From: JAWKVD01 sp041398225
Lineage (GTDB): Bacteria > Pseudomonadota > Alphaproteobacteria > Caulobacterales > Hyphomonadaceae
Direction of reading: 5' to 3'
DNA length: 63,475 bases
NCBI GenBank assembly: GCA_041398225.1
Contig: JAWKVD010000020.1
Span: 1 to 63,475 of the forward strand
The first letter of the stretch is position 1; each line of letters opens with the position of its first letter. Below, piece by piece: positions 25,878-34,649 of this stretch. Position numbers and translations under genes: made by a program. The notes under the pieces were generated by a model. It did not search any database and was not told the DNA's origin. It saw only the letters and a list, made by a program, of their open reading frames with translations.

Positions 25878-26309
25878 CTAGCGTTCGCGGCGCGTCGACT
25901 TTCCCAGGCCGATCTTCTTCGCATGTTCGGAACGGGTTTCGGTGTAGCTCGGAGCGACCATCGGATAGTCGGCCGGCAGGCCCCAGCGCCGGCGGTACTC
26001 CTCGGGAGACATGTTATAGCGCGTGCGCAGATAGCGCTTCAGCATCTTCAGCTTACGCCCGTCCTCAAGGCAGACGATGTATTCGTCTGTAACCGATTTC
26101 CCTATTGAAATTGCGGGTTTAGGGCGCGATTCCGCCCTCTGTTCCGCCTCGCCCGAGAGGGTCGTGAAGGTCCGGTGGACCGAGCGGATGAGGTCTGGAA
26201 GCGCCTCAGCGGCGACCGTATTCCGGGTCAGAAAGGAAGACACGACGTCACAAGTGAGGCGTAACACCTCACTTCCGTCGTCCCGGTTGTTGGCTTCCCC
26301 CGCCATCAT
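25878..26309 (-). CDS. MucR/Ros-family regulator with degenerate zinc finger
   Basis: 143 aa. N-terminal oligomerisation part (EVLRLTCDVVSSFLTRNTVA and ALPDLIRSVHRTFTTL), then the DNA-binding part KPAISIGKSVTDEYIVC and, from 98, YNMSPEEYRRRWGLPADYPMVAP. In standard MucR the zinc site is C-x2-C/D and H-x3-H. Here Cys80 and Asp83 are present but both His positions are replaced (Tyr93, Arg97 in KRYLRTRYN). The fold may hold without zinc, as reported for some Ros/MucR homologues. MucR proteins silence genes by binding AT-rich DNA. Divergent from glyA with a possible operator between them. Confidence 0.85.
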   Translation of the reverse strand: MMAGEANNRDDGSEVLRLTCDVVSSFLTRNTVAAEALPDLIRSVHRTFTTLSGEAEQRAESRPKPAISIGKSVTDEYIVCLEDGRKLKMLKRYLRTRYNMSPEEYRRRWGLPADYPMVAPSYTETRSEHAKKIGLGKSTRRER

Positions 26310-26346
26310 GTGTTCCGTGCTTTACGCTTATTGGTATGACAATGCG

Positions 26347-26370
26347 CAACTCGCCCGCGATGGCAAGTTG
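26347..26370. promoter_or_regulatory. Inverted repeat in the mucR/glyA divergent region
   Basis: CAACTCGCC and GGCAAGTTG (8 of 9 bases paired) are 6 bases apart, close to the mucR-like start at 26309 and before a TATACT at about 26401. The region is AT-rich, as preferred by MucR, so autoregulation is possible. Confidence 0.35.
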
Positions 26371-26531
26371 TTGCGTATGAATTCTGTATTGACCCCTTGG
26401 TATACTGTCGTGATCCTGCGCACGCCGATGTAAAACTGAGGTTAAGCGCCGCCGCCAAGCGCACGCGCTTGCATTGGGCAATTGAACGCCGTATCGGCTG
26501 GGCGCAGCTTCCACAATGCAGGAGACGTCGG

Positions 26532-27842
26532 ATGGGGCAGTCCGATCTGAGGGCCGGGGTGCATACGGCGCCCTATTTCGGAACTGATCTCTCGGAGGCG
26601 GATCCCGACGTCGCACGTCACATCAATGATGAGCTGCATCGCCAGGCCAGCCAGATCGAGTTGATCGCGTCGGAGAACATCGTCTCGCGCGCGGTTCTCG
26701 AAGCCGCCGGATCGGTTCTCACCAACAAGTACGCCGAGGGGTATCCGGGTCGCCGCTACTATGGCGGCTGCGAGCATGTCGACGAGGTCGAGACCCTGGC
26801 GATCGAGCGCGCCAAGAAGCTCTTTGACGCCGGCTTCGCCAACGTGCAGCCGTCTTCGGGAAGCCAGGCCAACCAGGCCGTGTTCAACGCGCTGATCAAG
26901 CCCGGCGACTCCATCCTCGGCATGAGCCTCGACGCCGGCGGCCACCTCACGCACGGCGCGGCGCCCAACCAGTCCGGCAAGTGGTTTTCGGCCCACCAGT
27001 ATGGCGTGCGCCTGCAGGACGGGCGCATCGACATCGATGAAGTCGCGAAGCTGGCGCGCGAGACCAAGCCGAAGCTGATCATCGCGGGCGGCTCCGCCTA
27101 TTCGCGGATCATCGACTTCGCGGCGTTCCGCGCGATCGCGGACGAGGTCGGCGCGTTCTTCATGGTCGACATGGCGCACTTCGCAGGCCTGGTCGCCGCG
27201 GGGATCTACCCCAGCCCGATGCCGCACGCCCACGCGGTGACGACCACCACGCACAAGACGCTTCGCGGTCCGCGCGGCGGCATGGTGCTGACGAACGACG
27301 AGGCGATCGCCAAGAAGATCAACTCGGCGGTCTTCCCGGGCATTCAGGGCGGGCCGCTGATGCACGTCATCGCCGGCAAGGCGGTGGCCTTCGGAGAGGC
27401 GCTGAAGCCCGGCTTCAAGGACTATGCGAAAGCTGTGGTGGCCAACGCGCAGGCGTTGTCGGACACGCTGAAGGCCGGCGGCCTCGACATCGTATCGGGC
27501 GGCACCGACACGCACCTGATGCTGGTCGACCTGCGTCCCAAGGGCGTGAAAGGCAACGCCACCGAGAAGGCGCTGGAGCGCGCCAACATCACCTGCAACA
27601 AGAACGGGGTCCCGAACGACCCGGAGAAGCCAGCGATCACCTCCGGCGTGCGCGTCGGGTCGCCCGCCGCCACCACGCGCGGTTTCGGGGTCGAGGAGTT
27701 CAAGCAGGTCGGCCGCTGGATGGTCGAGGTGGTCGATGCGCTGGCTAAGGGCGAGGATACGTCCGCGGTCGAGGAAAAGGTGCGCGCGGAAGTGACGGAG
27801 CTGACGGCTCGCTTCCCGATCTATCGCGCGGCGTGGGGCTAA
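26532..27842 (+). CDS. glyA: Serine hydroxymethyltransferase
   Basis: 436 aa from the ATG at 26532, with GGAGAC 8 bases upstream; an earlier frame start would add a spurious Arg-rich leader. Signatures: ELIASENIVSRAV, NKYAEGYPGRRYYGGC, the PLP Lys242 in TTTTHKTLRGPRGG, and GVRVGSPAATTRGF. It converts serine and tetrahydrofolate to glycine and methylene-THF. It opens a same-strand run (glyA, nrdR, ribD, unknown, ribE, ribBA) with tight spacing. Its glycine can feed ALA synthase, and its one-carbon product purine synthesis. Confidence 0.97.
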   Translation: MGQSDLRAGVHTAPYFGTDLSEADPDVARHINDELHRQASQIELIASENIVSRAVLEAAGSVLTNKYAEGYPGRRYYGGCEHVDEVETLAIERAKKLFDAGFANVQPSSGSQANQAVFNALIKPGDSILGMSLDAGGHLTHGAAPNQSGKWFSAHQYGVRLQDGRIDIDEVAKLARETKPKLIIAGGSAYSRIIDFAAFRAIADEVGAFFMVDMAHFAGLVAAGIYPSPMPHAHAVTTTTHKTLRGPRGGMVLTNDEAIAKKINSAVFPGIQGGPLMHVIAGKAVAFGEALKPGFKDYAKAVVANAQALSDTLKAGGLDIVSGGTDTHLMLVDLRPKGVKGNATEKALERANITCNKNGVPNDPEKPAITSGVRVGSPAATTRGFGVEEFKQVGRWMVEVVDALAKGEDTSAVEEKVRAEVTELTARFPIYRAAWG

Positions 27843-27854
27843 CGGGAGCGAAGC

Positions 27855-28334
27855 GTGCGCTGTCCTTACTGCGGCCATGGCGACACCACGGTGAAGGACA
27901 GCCGTCCGGCTGAAGAAGATTCCGCTGTGCGCCGTCGGCGCGGGTGTCCGCAATGCGGCGGCCGGTTCACCACTTTCGAGCGCGTGCAGTTGCGCGACCT
28001 CGTGGTTGTGAAACGCGATGGACGCCGCGCGCCCTTCGAGCGCGAAAAACTGCGCCGGTCGGTTCAGATCGCGATCCAGAAGCGCCCGGTCTCCGAGGAG
28101 CAGCTCGACCAGATGATCTCCGGCATTGTTCGGAGGCTGGAAAATCTCGGCGAGGCCGAGATCCTCACGACGCAGATCGGCGAGATGGTGATGGAGAGCC
28201 TCGGCGGTCTCGATCCGGTCGCTTATGTTCGCTACGCCTCGGTCTACAAGGACTTCAAGACGCCCGCCGACTTCGCGCGCTTCATCGCCGATGCGGAGTT
28301 TGATGTCGGCAGGTCGCTGAAGGACGAGGAATGA
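27855..28334 (+). CDS. nrdR: Transcriptional repressor of ribonucleotide reductase genes
   Basis: 159 aa, GTG start after GGGAGCG. N-terminal zinc ribbon CPYCGHGDTTVKDSRP with Cys3, Cys6, Cys31 and Cys34 (GCPQCGGRFTTFERVQL), then the ATP-cone domain VVKRDGRRAPFEREKL. NrdR binds paired NrdR boxes upstream of nrd operons and senses ATP/dATP. The sites lie elsewhere. It is 12 bases after glyA, and its stop overlaps the ribD-like start by 4 bases. Confidence 0.95.
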   Translation: MRCPYCGHGDTTVKDSRPAEEDSAVRRRRGCPQCGGRFTTFERVQLRDLVVVKRDGRRAPFEREKLRRSVQIAIQKRPVSEEQLDQMISGIVRRLENLGEAEILTTQIGEMVMESLGGLDPVAYVRYASVYKDFKTPADFARFIADAEFDVGRSLKDEE

Positions 28335-29014
28335 GCGCGGTCCCCGGCGACGGCCGGCCGCAGGTCACGCTGAAAGTCGCGACGTCTCTCGATGGCCGGA
28401 TCGCTCTGGCCAACGGAAAGAGCAAGTGGATCACGGGCGAGGAGGCGCGGGCCGAGGTGCACCGCTTGCGCGCGGGTCACGACGCCGTGCTGACCGGATC
28501 GGGGACGGTTCTGGCGGATGATCCCGAGCTCACCGCGCGGACCGATCCGCCGTCGGAGCGCCAGCCCATGCGGATTCTTGCGGACGGACGCGGGCGCGTG
28601 CCGGGGTTCGCCCGCCTGTTTCGGTCCGCCGATCTGGGGCAGGTGTCGGTCGCGACGCTCGAGACCACGGACATCGACGCACACGACTGGCCGACGCATC
28701 GCAACGTGCACTACTGGATGCTTCCGCCCGGCGAAGACGGCCATCTCTCGCTGCCGTTCCTGATGGCGGCGTGCGCCGGCTCCGGCGTCGGCTCGATCCT
28801 GCTGGAATGCGGCGGCCGGCTGGCTGCGTCGTTCGTGCAGGCGGGGCTGGTGGACCGGATCGAATGGTTCCGCGCACCGATCATCCTGGGCGGTGACGGC
28901 AAGCCCTGTCTCGAGGCGCTGGGGTTGGAGAGTCTGGACGCGGCGCCCACATTCACGCGCGTGGCCGTACGCGAGGCGGGCCGCGACCTGTGGGAGAGCT
29001 ATGAGCGGGCGTAA
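28331..29014 (+). CDS. RibD-type 5-amino-6-(5-phosphoribosylamino)uracil reductase domain, stand-alone
   Basis: 227 aa. Only the C-terminal reductase domain of RibD is present: VTLKVATSLDGRIALANG, SKWITGEEARAEVHRLRAGHDAV-TGSGTVLADDP, GSILLECGGRLAASF and FRAPIILGGDGKP. The N-terminal zinc deaminase domain (HAE and PC--C) found in fused RibD (usual size about 360) is absent. It would reduce the deaminated pyrimidine in riboflavin synthesis with NADPH. The deaminase must come from elsewhere, or the gene has been shortened. It overlaps both neighbours (nrdR stop; unknown gene at 29001). Confidence 0.85.
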   Translation: MSAVPGDGRPQVTLKVATSLDGRIALANGKSKWITGEEARAEVHRLRAGHDAVLTGSGTVLADDPELTARTDPPSERQPMRILADGRGRVPGFARLFRSADLGQVSVATLETTDIDAHDWPTHRNVHYWMLPPGEDGHLSLPFLMAACAGSGVGSILLECGGRLAASFVQAGLVDRIEWFRAPIILGGDGKPCLEALGLESLDAAPTFTRVAVREAGRDLWESYERA

Positions 29015-30230
29015 CGCGGGACAGGACGACGCGCACGGTTATATCGGCGGTTCGATCCACTATCCGGAATCGCTCCGGGCGATCGTTCCGCACCTGTCGG
29101 AGCTGCTCGGGCCGGATATCCGCTCGCCAGCCGTTTTCGACAGTCATGTGCCGGTGATCGTCGACCAGGTGACGGCGTTCTTCGAGGCCGTGCATGGCGC
29201 CCATGACCGCGCAAGGGCGGTGCTGGAGTCCGGCGAGCTCTATTGCCTCTATCTCCGTGATTTCGCGCTGGCGGGAGAGAACGGTTCGGTCGAGCAGGGT
29301 GACGACGGCAAGCTCTATCAAAACATCCACCTCACGCCGAGCGACGGCGGCGCGGAGGCGTTTCTGGCGCAAGCGTTGGACGGCGTGACGCCAGTGGTCT
29401 CGTGTTTCAACACGCTCAACGCCTGGGGGATCAACAAGGCGGTCGCGCAGGGCGTCGAGATCGCCAGCCTTCGCCTTTTGACGCACAACTGGCAGGCCAC
29501 GCTGGCGTCGCTCATCGACGGCGCCCGGAGCATCGTGATGATCCGTTCGCCGTCATTGGCCGGTGACGGCGGCGACGGCGTGCAGTTTGAACTGAAAGCG
29601 CTGCTGGCGCTCGGGCAGGGGCCGCGCACCGTGATGGTGTATGACGGCGCCGGACAACAGGGTCGCCTGTTGGATGCGCCCAAGGGGCTGCATGCGCATT
29701 TCGGCCTGAACACAGCGATGCTGGAAAAGGGCGGTCCGGAAAGCGATGACCTGGCGCAGTGCGTTCGGGCGCTTGCCGGCGACGGCTTTCGCCGCGAGCG
29801 GCTCACGCCGCCGGTGGAAATTCCGCCCTGTCGTGTCGTCGACAAGGGATACGGCCCCGAACACTTCTCTGGCGGCGGATATGCCGTCTCTGACTATCCG
29901 CTGCTGATACCGGAAAGCCTGCAGGAAGCGGCGGAAGCGCTTCAGAACAACATGCCGCTCTTGCTGGAGCGCTGGGAGAAGATCGAGGAAAGCATCGGTC
30001 CGGATCTCGACCGTGAGGCCGTCGCGCAGAGCCTTGCCGTGGCGCTGGACTGTTTCGTGGCCGGAACGGTGATAGAGGACTATCGCGCGATGGCCTTCGC
30101 CCTTTCGGTGGCGGGCGGGGCGCACCATCTGCTAAGCGGGCGCGCGGAACTTCACAAGCAGTGCATCGACGCCGCGAACCGCCTGATGCAATGGGACTGG
30201 CGCCCGGATTTTCCGGCGCCGGGCAGGTAG
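29001..30230 (+). CDS. Unknown 409-aa protein in the riboflavin operon, TIR-like core
   Basis: 409 aa from the ATG at 29001, overlapping the end of the ribD-like gene; it stops 6 bases before ribE. No signal peptide or membrane segment. The middle (about 90-220) follows a Rossmann/TIR-like pattern: YCLYLRDFALAGE, EAFLAQALDGVTPVVSCFN, LRLLTHNWQATLASLIDGA, SIVMIRSPSLA, and VQFELKALLALGQGPRTVMVYD. The spacing of LRDF, W---L--L-D-A, and FELK--L--G resembles bacterial TIR-like proteins. The last 120 residues are helical. No deaminase motif is present. The link to riboflavin is by position only. Confidence 0.6.
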   Translation: MSGRNAGQDDAHGYIGGSIHYPESLRAIVPHLSELLGPDIRSPAVFDSHVPVIVDQVTAFFEAVHGAHDRARAVLESGELYCLYLRDFALAGENGSVEQGDDGKLYQNIHLTPSDGGAEAFLAQALDGVTPVVSCFNTLNAWGINKAVAQGVEIASLRLLTHNWQATLASLIDGARSIVMIRSPSLAGDGGDGVQFELKALLALGQGPRTVMVYDGAGQQGRLLDAPKGLHAHFGLNTAMLEKGGPESDDLAQCVRALAGDGFRRERLTPPVEIPPCRVVDKGYGPEHFSGGGYAVSDYPLLIPESLQEAAEALQNNMPLLLERWEKIEESIGPDLDREAVAQSLAVALDCFVAGTVIEDYRAMAFALSVAGGAHHLLSGRAELHKQCIDAANRLMQWDWRPDFPAPGR

Positions 30231-30236
30231 GAAAAC

Positions 30237-30875
30237 ATGTTCACAGGTCTTGTAACGGATGTCGGCCGCATCGCGGAAATCGAGGATACGAATGGCGTCC
30301 GCCGCCTCACCATCGAAAGCCGGTATCCGCTGGATCAGCTGGCGATGGGGGCCTCGATCATGCACGCGGGTGTTTGCCTGACGCTGGTGGAGTTCGGCGC
30401 GCTGGCCGGCAAGAACGGACATGGCGGCGGCTCCTGGTGGTCGATCGATGCGGTTCCCGAAACGCTCCGCCTGACGACGCTGGGCGAACTGGGCGTCGGC
30501 GCGCGGCTCAATCTCGAGCAATCTCTGAAATTGGGCGAGGAGCTGGGCGGACACCTCGTGTCCGGGCATGTGGACGGCGTCGGCGAAGTGATCTCGGTCG
30601 TCCCCGAGGGCGACAGCAAGCGCATCCGCATCTCGATGCCCGAGCCGTTGGCGGGATTCGTGGCGCTGAAAGGCTCGATCGCGGTCGACGGAACCTCGCT
30701 GACGGTCGCTGGCGTCGGAAAGGACGAGGGTGTCCACTGGTTCGAGGTGGCGGCGATCCCGCATACGCTCGAAGTGACGACGCTAGGCGAGTCGGCGCCG
30801 GGCCGCAGGGTCAATCTGGAGATCGACATGCTGGCGCGCTATGTCGCCCGCATGCTGGAGTTCAAGAGCGAATGA
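30237..30875 (+). CDS. ribE: Riboflavin synthase alpha chain
   Basis: 212 aa with two lumazine-binding repeats. Repeat one begins MFTGLVTDVGRI and includes GASIMHAGVCLTLVE. Repeat two has GGHLVSGHVDGVGEV and GSIAVDGTSLTVAGVG, with EIDMLARYV at the end. It dismutates two 6,7-dimethyl-8-ribityllumazine molecules to riboflavin and a pyrimidine. The stop overlaps the ribBA start (ATGA). Cytoplasmic. No FMN riboswitch fold is visible before it. Confidence 0.95.
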   Translation: MFTGLVTDVGRIAEIEDTNGVRRLTIESRYPLDQLAMGASIMHAGVCLTLVEFGALAGKNGHGGGSWWSIDAVPETLRLTTLGELGVGARLNLEQSLKLGEELGGHLVSGHVDGVGEVISVVPEGDSKRIRISMPEPLAGFVALKGSIAVDGTSLTVAGVGKDEGVHWFEVAAIPHTLEVTTLGESAPGRRVNLEIDMLARYVARMLEFKSE

Positions 30876-31996
30876 CCGACGAGTTTCACGGCGCCATTTC
30901 CCCCATCGAAGAGATCGTGGAGGAGGCGCGCAACGGGCGCATGTTCATCCTCGTCGACGCGGAGGACCGCGAGAACGAGGGCGATCTGATCATTCCCGCC
31001 CAGTTCGCGACGCCCGATCAGGTCAACTTCATGGCGAGGTTCGGCCGCGGCCTCATCTGCCTTGCGCTGACGCGCGAGCGCGCGCACCTGCTCGATCTCG
31101 ACATGATGGCGCGCGAGAACCGCGAAAGCATGAAAACGGCGTTCACCGTTTCGATCGAGGCGAAGGAAGGCGTCACGACTGGCATCTCCGCGCATGACCG
31201 GGCGCACACCGTCGCCGTGGCCATCGATCCGACCAAGAGCGCTGACGACATCGTTTCTCCGGGGCATGTCTTCCCGCTCGTCGCGCGCGACGGCGGGGTG
31301 CTGGTGCGGGCCGGGCACACCGAGGCGAGCGTCGACATCGCGCGGCTGGCGGGGCTCTACCCGGCCGCGGTGATCTGCGAGATCATGAACGACGACGGCA
31401 CGATGGCCCGTCTGCCGGAGCTGGTGTCGTTCGCCCAGTTGCATGGCATGAAGATCGGAACGATCGCGGACCTGATTTCGTGGCGTCGCCGGCATGACCG
31501 CTTTCTCGAGCGGCGCATCGAAAGCGAATTCACCAGCGTGCACGGCGGGCAGTTTCGCGTGGTTGTCTTCCGCAACACGCTGGACGGGCACGAGCACGTG
31601 GCGGTTGTGAAGGGACGCATCACGGCGGACGAACCGGCGCTTGTCCGCGTTCACCGCGTGGACTTCATGGGCGACGTTCTGGGCGAGGCGGGGCCGCGCG
31701 AGGGCCTGATCGCGCGCGCGATGGAAAAGCTCGCGAAGTCCGACATGCCGGGCGTGCTGGTCTGTGTACGCATGGGGATGGGCGAGGATCTCGCGCGATC
31801 GTTCGGGGCCGTCGGCGCGAGGGACAGCGAAGCGGCGCAGGTTATGCCGTTGCGCGAATACGGCGTCGGCGCGCAGATACTGAAAGATCTCGGCGTGCGG
31901 CGCATGGTCTTCATGAGCAACAACAAACCCGGAAGCATGCCCGGGCTCGACGGGTACGGCCTCAACGTCGAGGGCTGGGTGAAGATCGACGAATAG
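30872..31996 (+). CDS. ribB: 3,4-dihydroxy-2-butanone-4-phosphate synthase with degenerate GTP cyclohydrolase II domain
   Basis: 374 aa. The N-terminal DHBP synthase domain is intact: FILVDAEDRENEGDLIIPA, GISAHDRA-T, SPGHVFPLVARDGGVLVRAGHTEASVD, and ICEIMNDDGTMARLPEL. The C-terminal half aligns with RibA but lacks the zinc Cys (consensus VH-EC--GD--GS--CDC): here VRVHRVDFMGDVLGEAGP, so GTP cyclohydrolase activity is unlikely. This matches RibBX-like proteins known in Proteobacteria. A separate RibA is expected elsewhere. It ends the riboflavin block before two unrelated lipoprotein genes. Confidence 0.9.
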   Translation: MTDEFHGAISPIEEIVEEARNGRMFILVDAEDRENEGDLIIPAQFATPDQVNFMARFGRGLICLALTRERAHLLDLDMMARENRESMKTAFTVSIEAKEGVTTGISAHDRAHTVAVAIDPTKSADDIVSPGHVFPLVARDGGVLVRAGHTEASVDIARLAGLYPAAVICEIMNDDGTMARLPELVSFAQLHGMKIGTIADLISWRRRHDRFLERRIESEFTSVHGGQFRVVVFRNTLDGHEHVAVVKGRITADEPALVRVHRVDFMGDVLGEAGPREGLIARAMEKLAKSDMPGVLVCVRMGMGEDLARSFGAVGARDSEAAQVMPLREYGVGAQILKDLGVRRMVFMSNNKPGSMPGLDGYGLNVEGWVKIDE

Positions 31997-32113
31997 TCCC
32001 GGAAGCCGGGGTCGCATCACCGTATTTTGATTTCCCGCCACTGGCGTTGCGTTTGTCTTCGCCATGACCGAATACTTGCCCCAGAACACAGGGGTATCTT
32101 GGGAGGAACCGTC

Positions 32114-33484
32114 ATGTTTCGTCGTTCTTTGATTGCAGTCGCGCTCGCCGCCACATGTTTGACCGCATGCGCGCAGATGCCGATCTCGGCTCAGACCGCG
32201 CCGGCTGCCGAAGCGCCTGCGGCGACCGCCGTCGCGCGCGGCGACGGTCTGACCATGGCGGCCAGTCCGGAGGAGGTCGGCTTCGACTCCGCGCGTCTGA
32301 AGAAATTCGACGCCTACATGGCGAAGGTGGTGGCGGACGGTCGTGTGGCCGGCATGACCACGCTGCTCGCCCGGCATGGCAAGATCGTTCAGTTCAACAC
32401 CTTCGGAAAGTCGAACCTGGTCGCTGGCACGCCGATGGAGAAGGACGCGATCTTCCGCATCTACTCCATGACCAAGCCGATCACCGGCGTCGCCATGATG
32501 ACGCTGTTTGAGGAAGGCAAGTGGAGCCTTGACGATCCGGTCACGCGCTTCGTGCCCGAGTTCAAGAATCTTCGCGTCGTCAAATCGATCAACGACGACG
32601 GCACGGTCGTTCTGGAGGATGCGCAGCGGCCGCCGACCATGCGTGAGATCATGAGCCATACGGCCGGCTTCGGGTATGGTCTCGCGGATCAGCATCCGGT
32701 CGACAAGATGTACCGCGAGAAGGGCGTGCTGGCCTCCGAAGGTCTGCAGCAGATGATCGACCGGACGGCGGCCATTCCGCTGATGTTCCAGCCCGGCACG
32801 AATTGGTACTATTCGTCGGCCGTCGATATCCAGGGCTACATTGTCGAGAAGATTTCCGGCCAGAAGTTCGGCGACTACCTCGCCGAGCACATCTTCAAGC
32901 CGCTGAAGATGAACGACACCGGGTTCTACACCGGGGCCGACAAGGCCGACCGCCTCGCGGCGGTCTATATCTACGACAAGGATCAGGGCAAGATCGTCGA
33001 GGCCACCAATCTCTTCGGCAACGACATGCCCGACTATACCAAGCCGCCCATGATGGAGAGCGGCGGCGGCGGCCTGGTGTCGACCACGATGGACTATGCG
33101 CGCTTCAGCCAGATGGTGCTGAACGGCGGCGAGCTTGACGGCGTGCGCATCATCTCGCCGGCGTCGGTCGAACTGATGGGGACCAATGTGATCCCGAAAA
33201 GCGTGCTGGTCTCCAACAATGGCACCAGCGTTGCGCGCTTCAACGAAGCGGTCGGCTTCGGCCTCGACTTCCAGGTCGTCAACGACGCCCGTGCGGCGGG
33301 TATGCTCGAGGGCGACGGCACGATCAGCTGGGGCGGCGCCGCCGGCACCTGGTTCTGGATCGATCCCACCGACGACATCATCGCGGTCGGCATGATCCAG
33401 CGTCTGGGCGGTACGGGCGGCGATGACCTCGGTACGATGGCGCGCAGGCTCACCTATCAGGCGCTGACGCACCCTGAGAAGTAG
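32114..33484 (+). CDS. Beta-lactamase-fold serine hydrolase lipoprotein
   Basis: 456 aa from the ATG at 32114 after GGGAGGAACCGTC. Lipoprotein signal with lipobox LTAC (Cys19). The class C/esterase fold shows SxxK at 118-121 (IYSMTKPITG), Y-S-S (YYSSAVDIQGY) as the second motif, and WGGAAGTWFWIDP as the third. It ends with a normal C-terminal helix. Likely an esterase or D-Ala-type peptidase tethered to the outer or inner membrane. Together with the next gene it separates ribB from ribH. Confidence 0.85.
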   Translation: MFRRSLIAVALAATCLTACAQMPISAQTAPAAEAPAATAVARGDGLTMAASPEEVGFDSARLKKFDAYMAKVVADGRVAGMTTLLARHGKIVQFNTFGKSNLVAGTPMEKDAIFRIYSMTKPITGVAMMTLFEEGKWSLDDPVTRFVPEFKNLRVVKSINDDGTVVLEDAQRPPTMREIMSHTAGFGYGLADQHPVDKMYREKGVLASEGLQQMIDRTAAIPLMFQPGTNWYYSSAVDIQGYIVEKISGQKFGDYLAEHIFKPLKMNDTGFYTGADKADRLAAVYIYDKDQGKIVEATNLFGNDMPDYTKPPMMESGGGGLVSTTMDYARFSQMVLNGGELDGVRIISPASVELMGTNVIPKSVLVSNNGTSVARFNEAVGFGLDFQVVNDARAAGMLEGDGTISWGGAAGTWFWIDPTDDIIAVGMIQRLGGTGGDDLGTMARRLTYQALTHPEK

Positions 33485-33634
33485 AGCGACCTCCCTGACC
33501 TGATCTCGAGATATTGCGGGACGGTCGTGGAAGATGTTTGAACGGCGAGCCCGGCGGCATGAAGATGTCCGCCGGGTTTGTCGTCCCGGGTTTGGGGGCC
33601 TGCGCCGGGCGGGCATCGGTTCTGGAGTGAGCGT

Positions 33635-34495
33635 ATGAGAATGATGGCTGGTCGACTGCGAGGGACGGGCGCGCTGACGATCATTGGCGCCCTTGCCTTT
33701 CTGTGTCTTGCGGCGTGCCAGCCGAAGGCGCCCGCAGATCCGGTTCCGCCGCACGACAGCCTGACGATCGAGTCCGGTGCGCTGGGCGAGAACCGGACGA
33801 TCAACGTCTACATGCCTCCGGGATACGCGGACGGCGCCGAGACTTATCGGGTGCTCTACATGCCGGACGGCGGCGTGAAGGAGGACTTTCCGCATATCGC
33901 GAACACCGTCGACGAATTGATCCGCGAAGGTGCGATCGCGCCGGTGCTGGTGGTCGGCATCGAGAACACCGAGCGCCGGAGAGATCTCTCGCCGAACTCC
34001 TCGACGGAGGCGGATGGGGAACTGGCGCCGATGGACGACGGCGCGTCGGTCTTTCGAACCTTCATATCGATGGAGCTGATCCCGGAGATCGAAAGCCGCT
34101 ATCGCGTACAGCCGGGACGGGCCATCGTCGGCGAGTCGCTGGCGGGGTTGTTCGTGGTCGACACGCTGATGCGAGAGCCGGACCTCTTCGACCGCTATAT
34201 CGCGATGGATCCCTCGCTGTGGTGGGACGATCATGAACTGGTCAAACGCGCGCCGGAACGGCTGGCGGGACTGGCCGGAAAGGAGCGGGTGTTCTGGATG
34301 TCGGCGTCTGGCGCCAACGACATCATGCCCCACACGGAGGCGTTGGCTGAGGCGCTGAAGGCGAATGCGCCGGCCGATCTGATCTGGACCTTCGAGCCTC
34401 GCCCGAAGGAGCGGCACAACACGATTTTCCGGGCGACCAAGGAGCAGGCCTTCCGCGAGGCGCTGTGGCCGACCGGGAGCGATCCGGCAAGGTAA
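33635..34495 (+). CDS. Esterase D/IroE-type alpha/beta hydrolase lipoprotein
   Basis: 286 aa from the ATG at 33635 (GGAG 7 bases upstream). Lipoprotein signal, LAAC with Cys28. Putative-esterase (PF00756) features: RTINVYMPPGYADG, VLYMPDGG, and the nucleophile Ser168 in VGESLAGLFVVDT. A C-terminal ERHNTIF His completes the triad. Family members hydrolyse siderophore trilactones or other acyl esters; no siderophore genes are here. The 3' end is followed by ribH after about 155 bases. Confidence 0.82.
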   Translation: MRMMAGRLRGTGALTIIGALAFLCLAACQPKAPADPVPPHDSLTIESGALGENRTINVYMPPGYADGAETYRVLYMPDGGVKEDFPHIANTVDELIREGAIAPVLVVGIENTERRRDLSPNSSTEADGELAPMDDGASVFRTFISMELIPEIESRYRVQPGRAIVGESLAGLFVVDTLMREPDLFDRYIAMDPSLWWDDHELVKRAPERLAGLAGKERVFWMSASGANDIMPHTEALAEALKANAPADLIWTFEPRPKERHNTIFRATKEQAFREALWPTGSDPAR

Positions 34496-34649
34496 ACGCC
34501 GCCCCGGCGCCGGCGCCGCGGTTTGGGGCTGCGTCATTCGTGCCGCTCGGGGCCCTTCGACAAGCCGGACCGGAGGCTGTATAGGCCCCGCGAGCCTGGC
34601 GTTCCGCGCGCCGGCGGGTGTTTGACAGCCAGGAACCGGAACCCAGCGC

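Noticed and set aside
28320..28335. FMN riboswitch before the riboflavin genes
   Set aside because: nrdR and the ribD-like gene overlap, leaving no space for the conserved fold, and none is seen before ribE or ribH.
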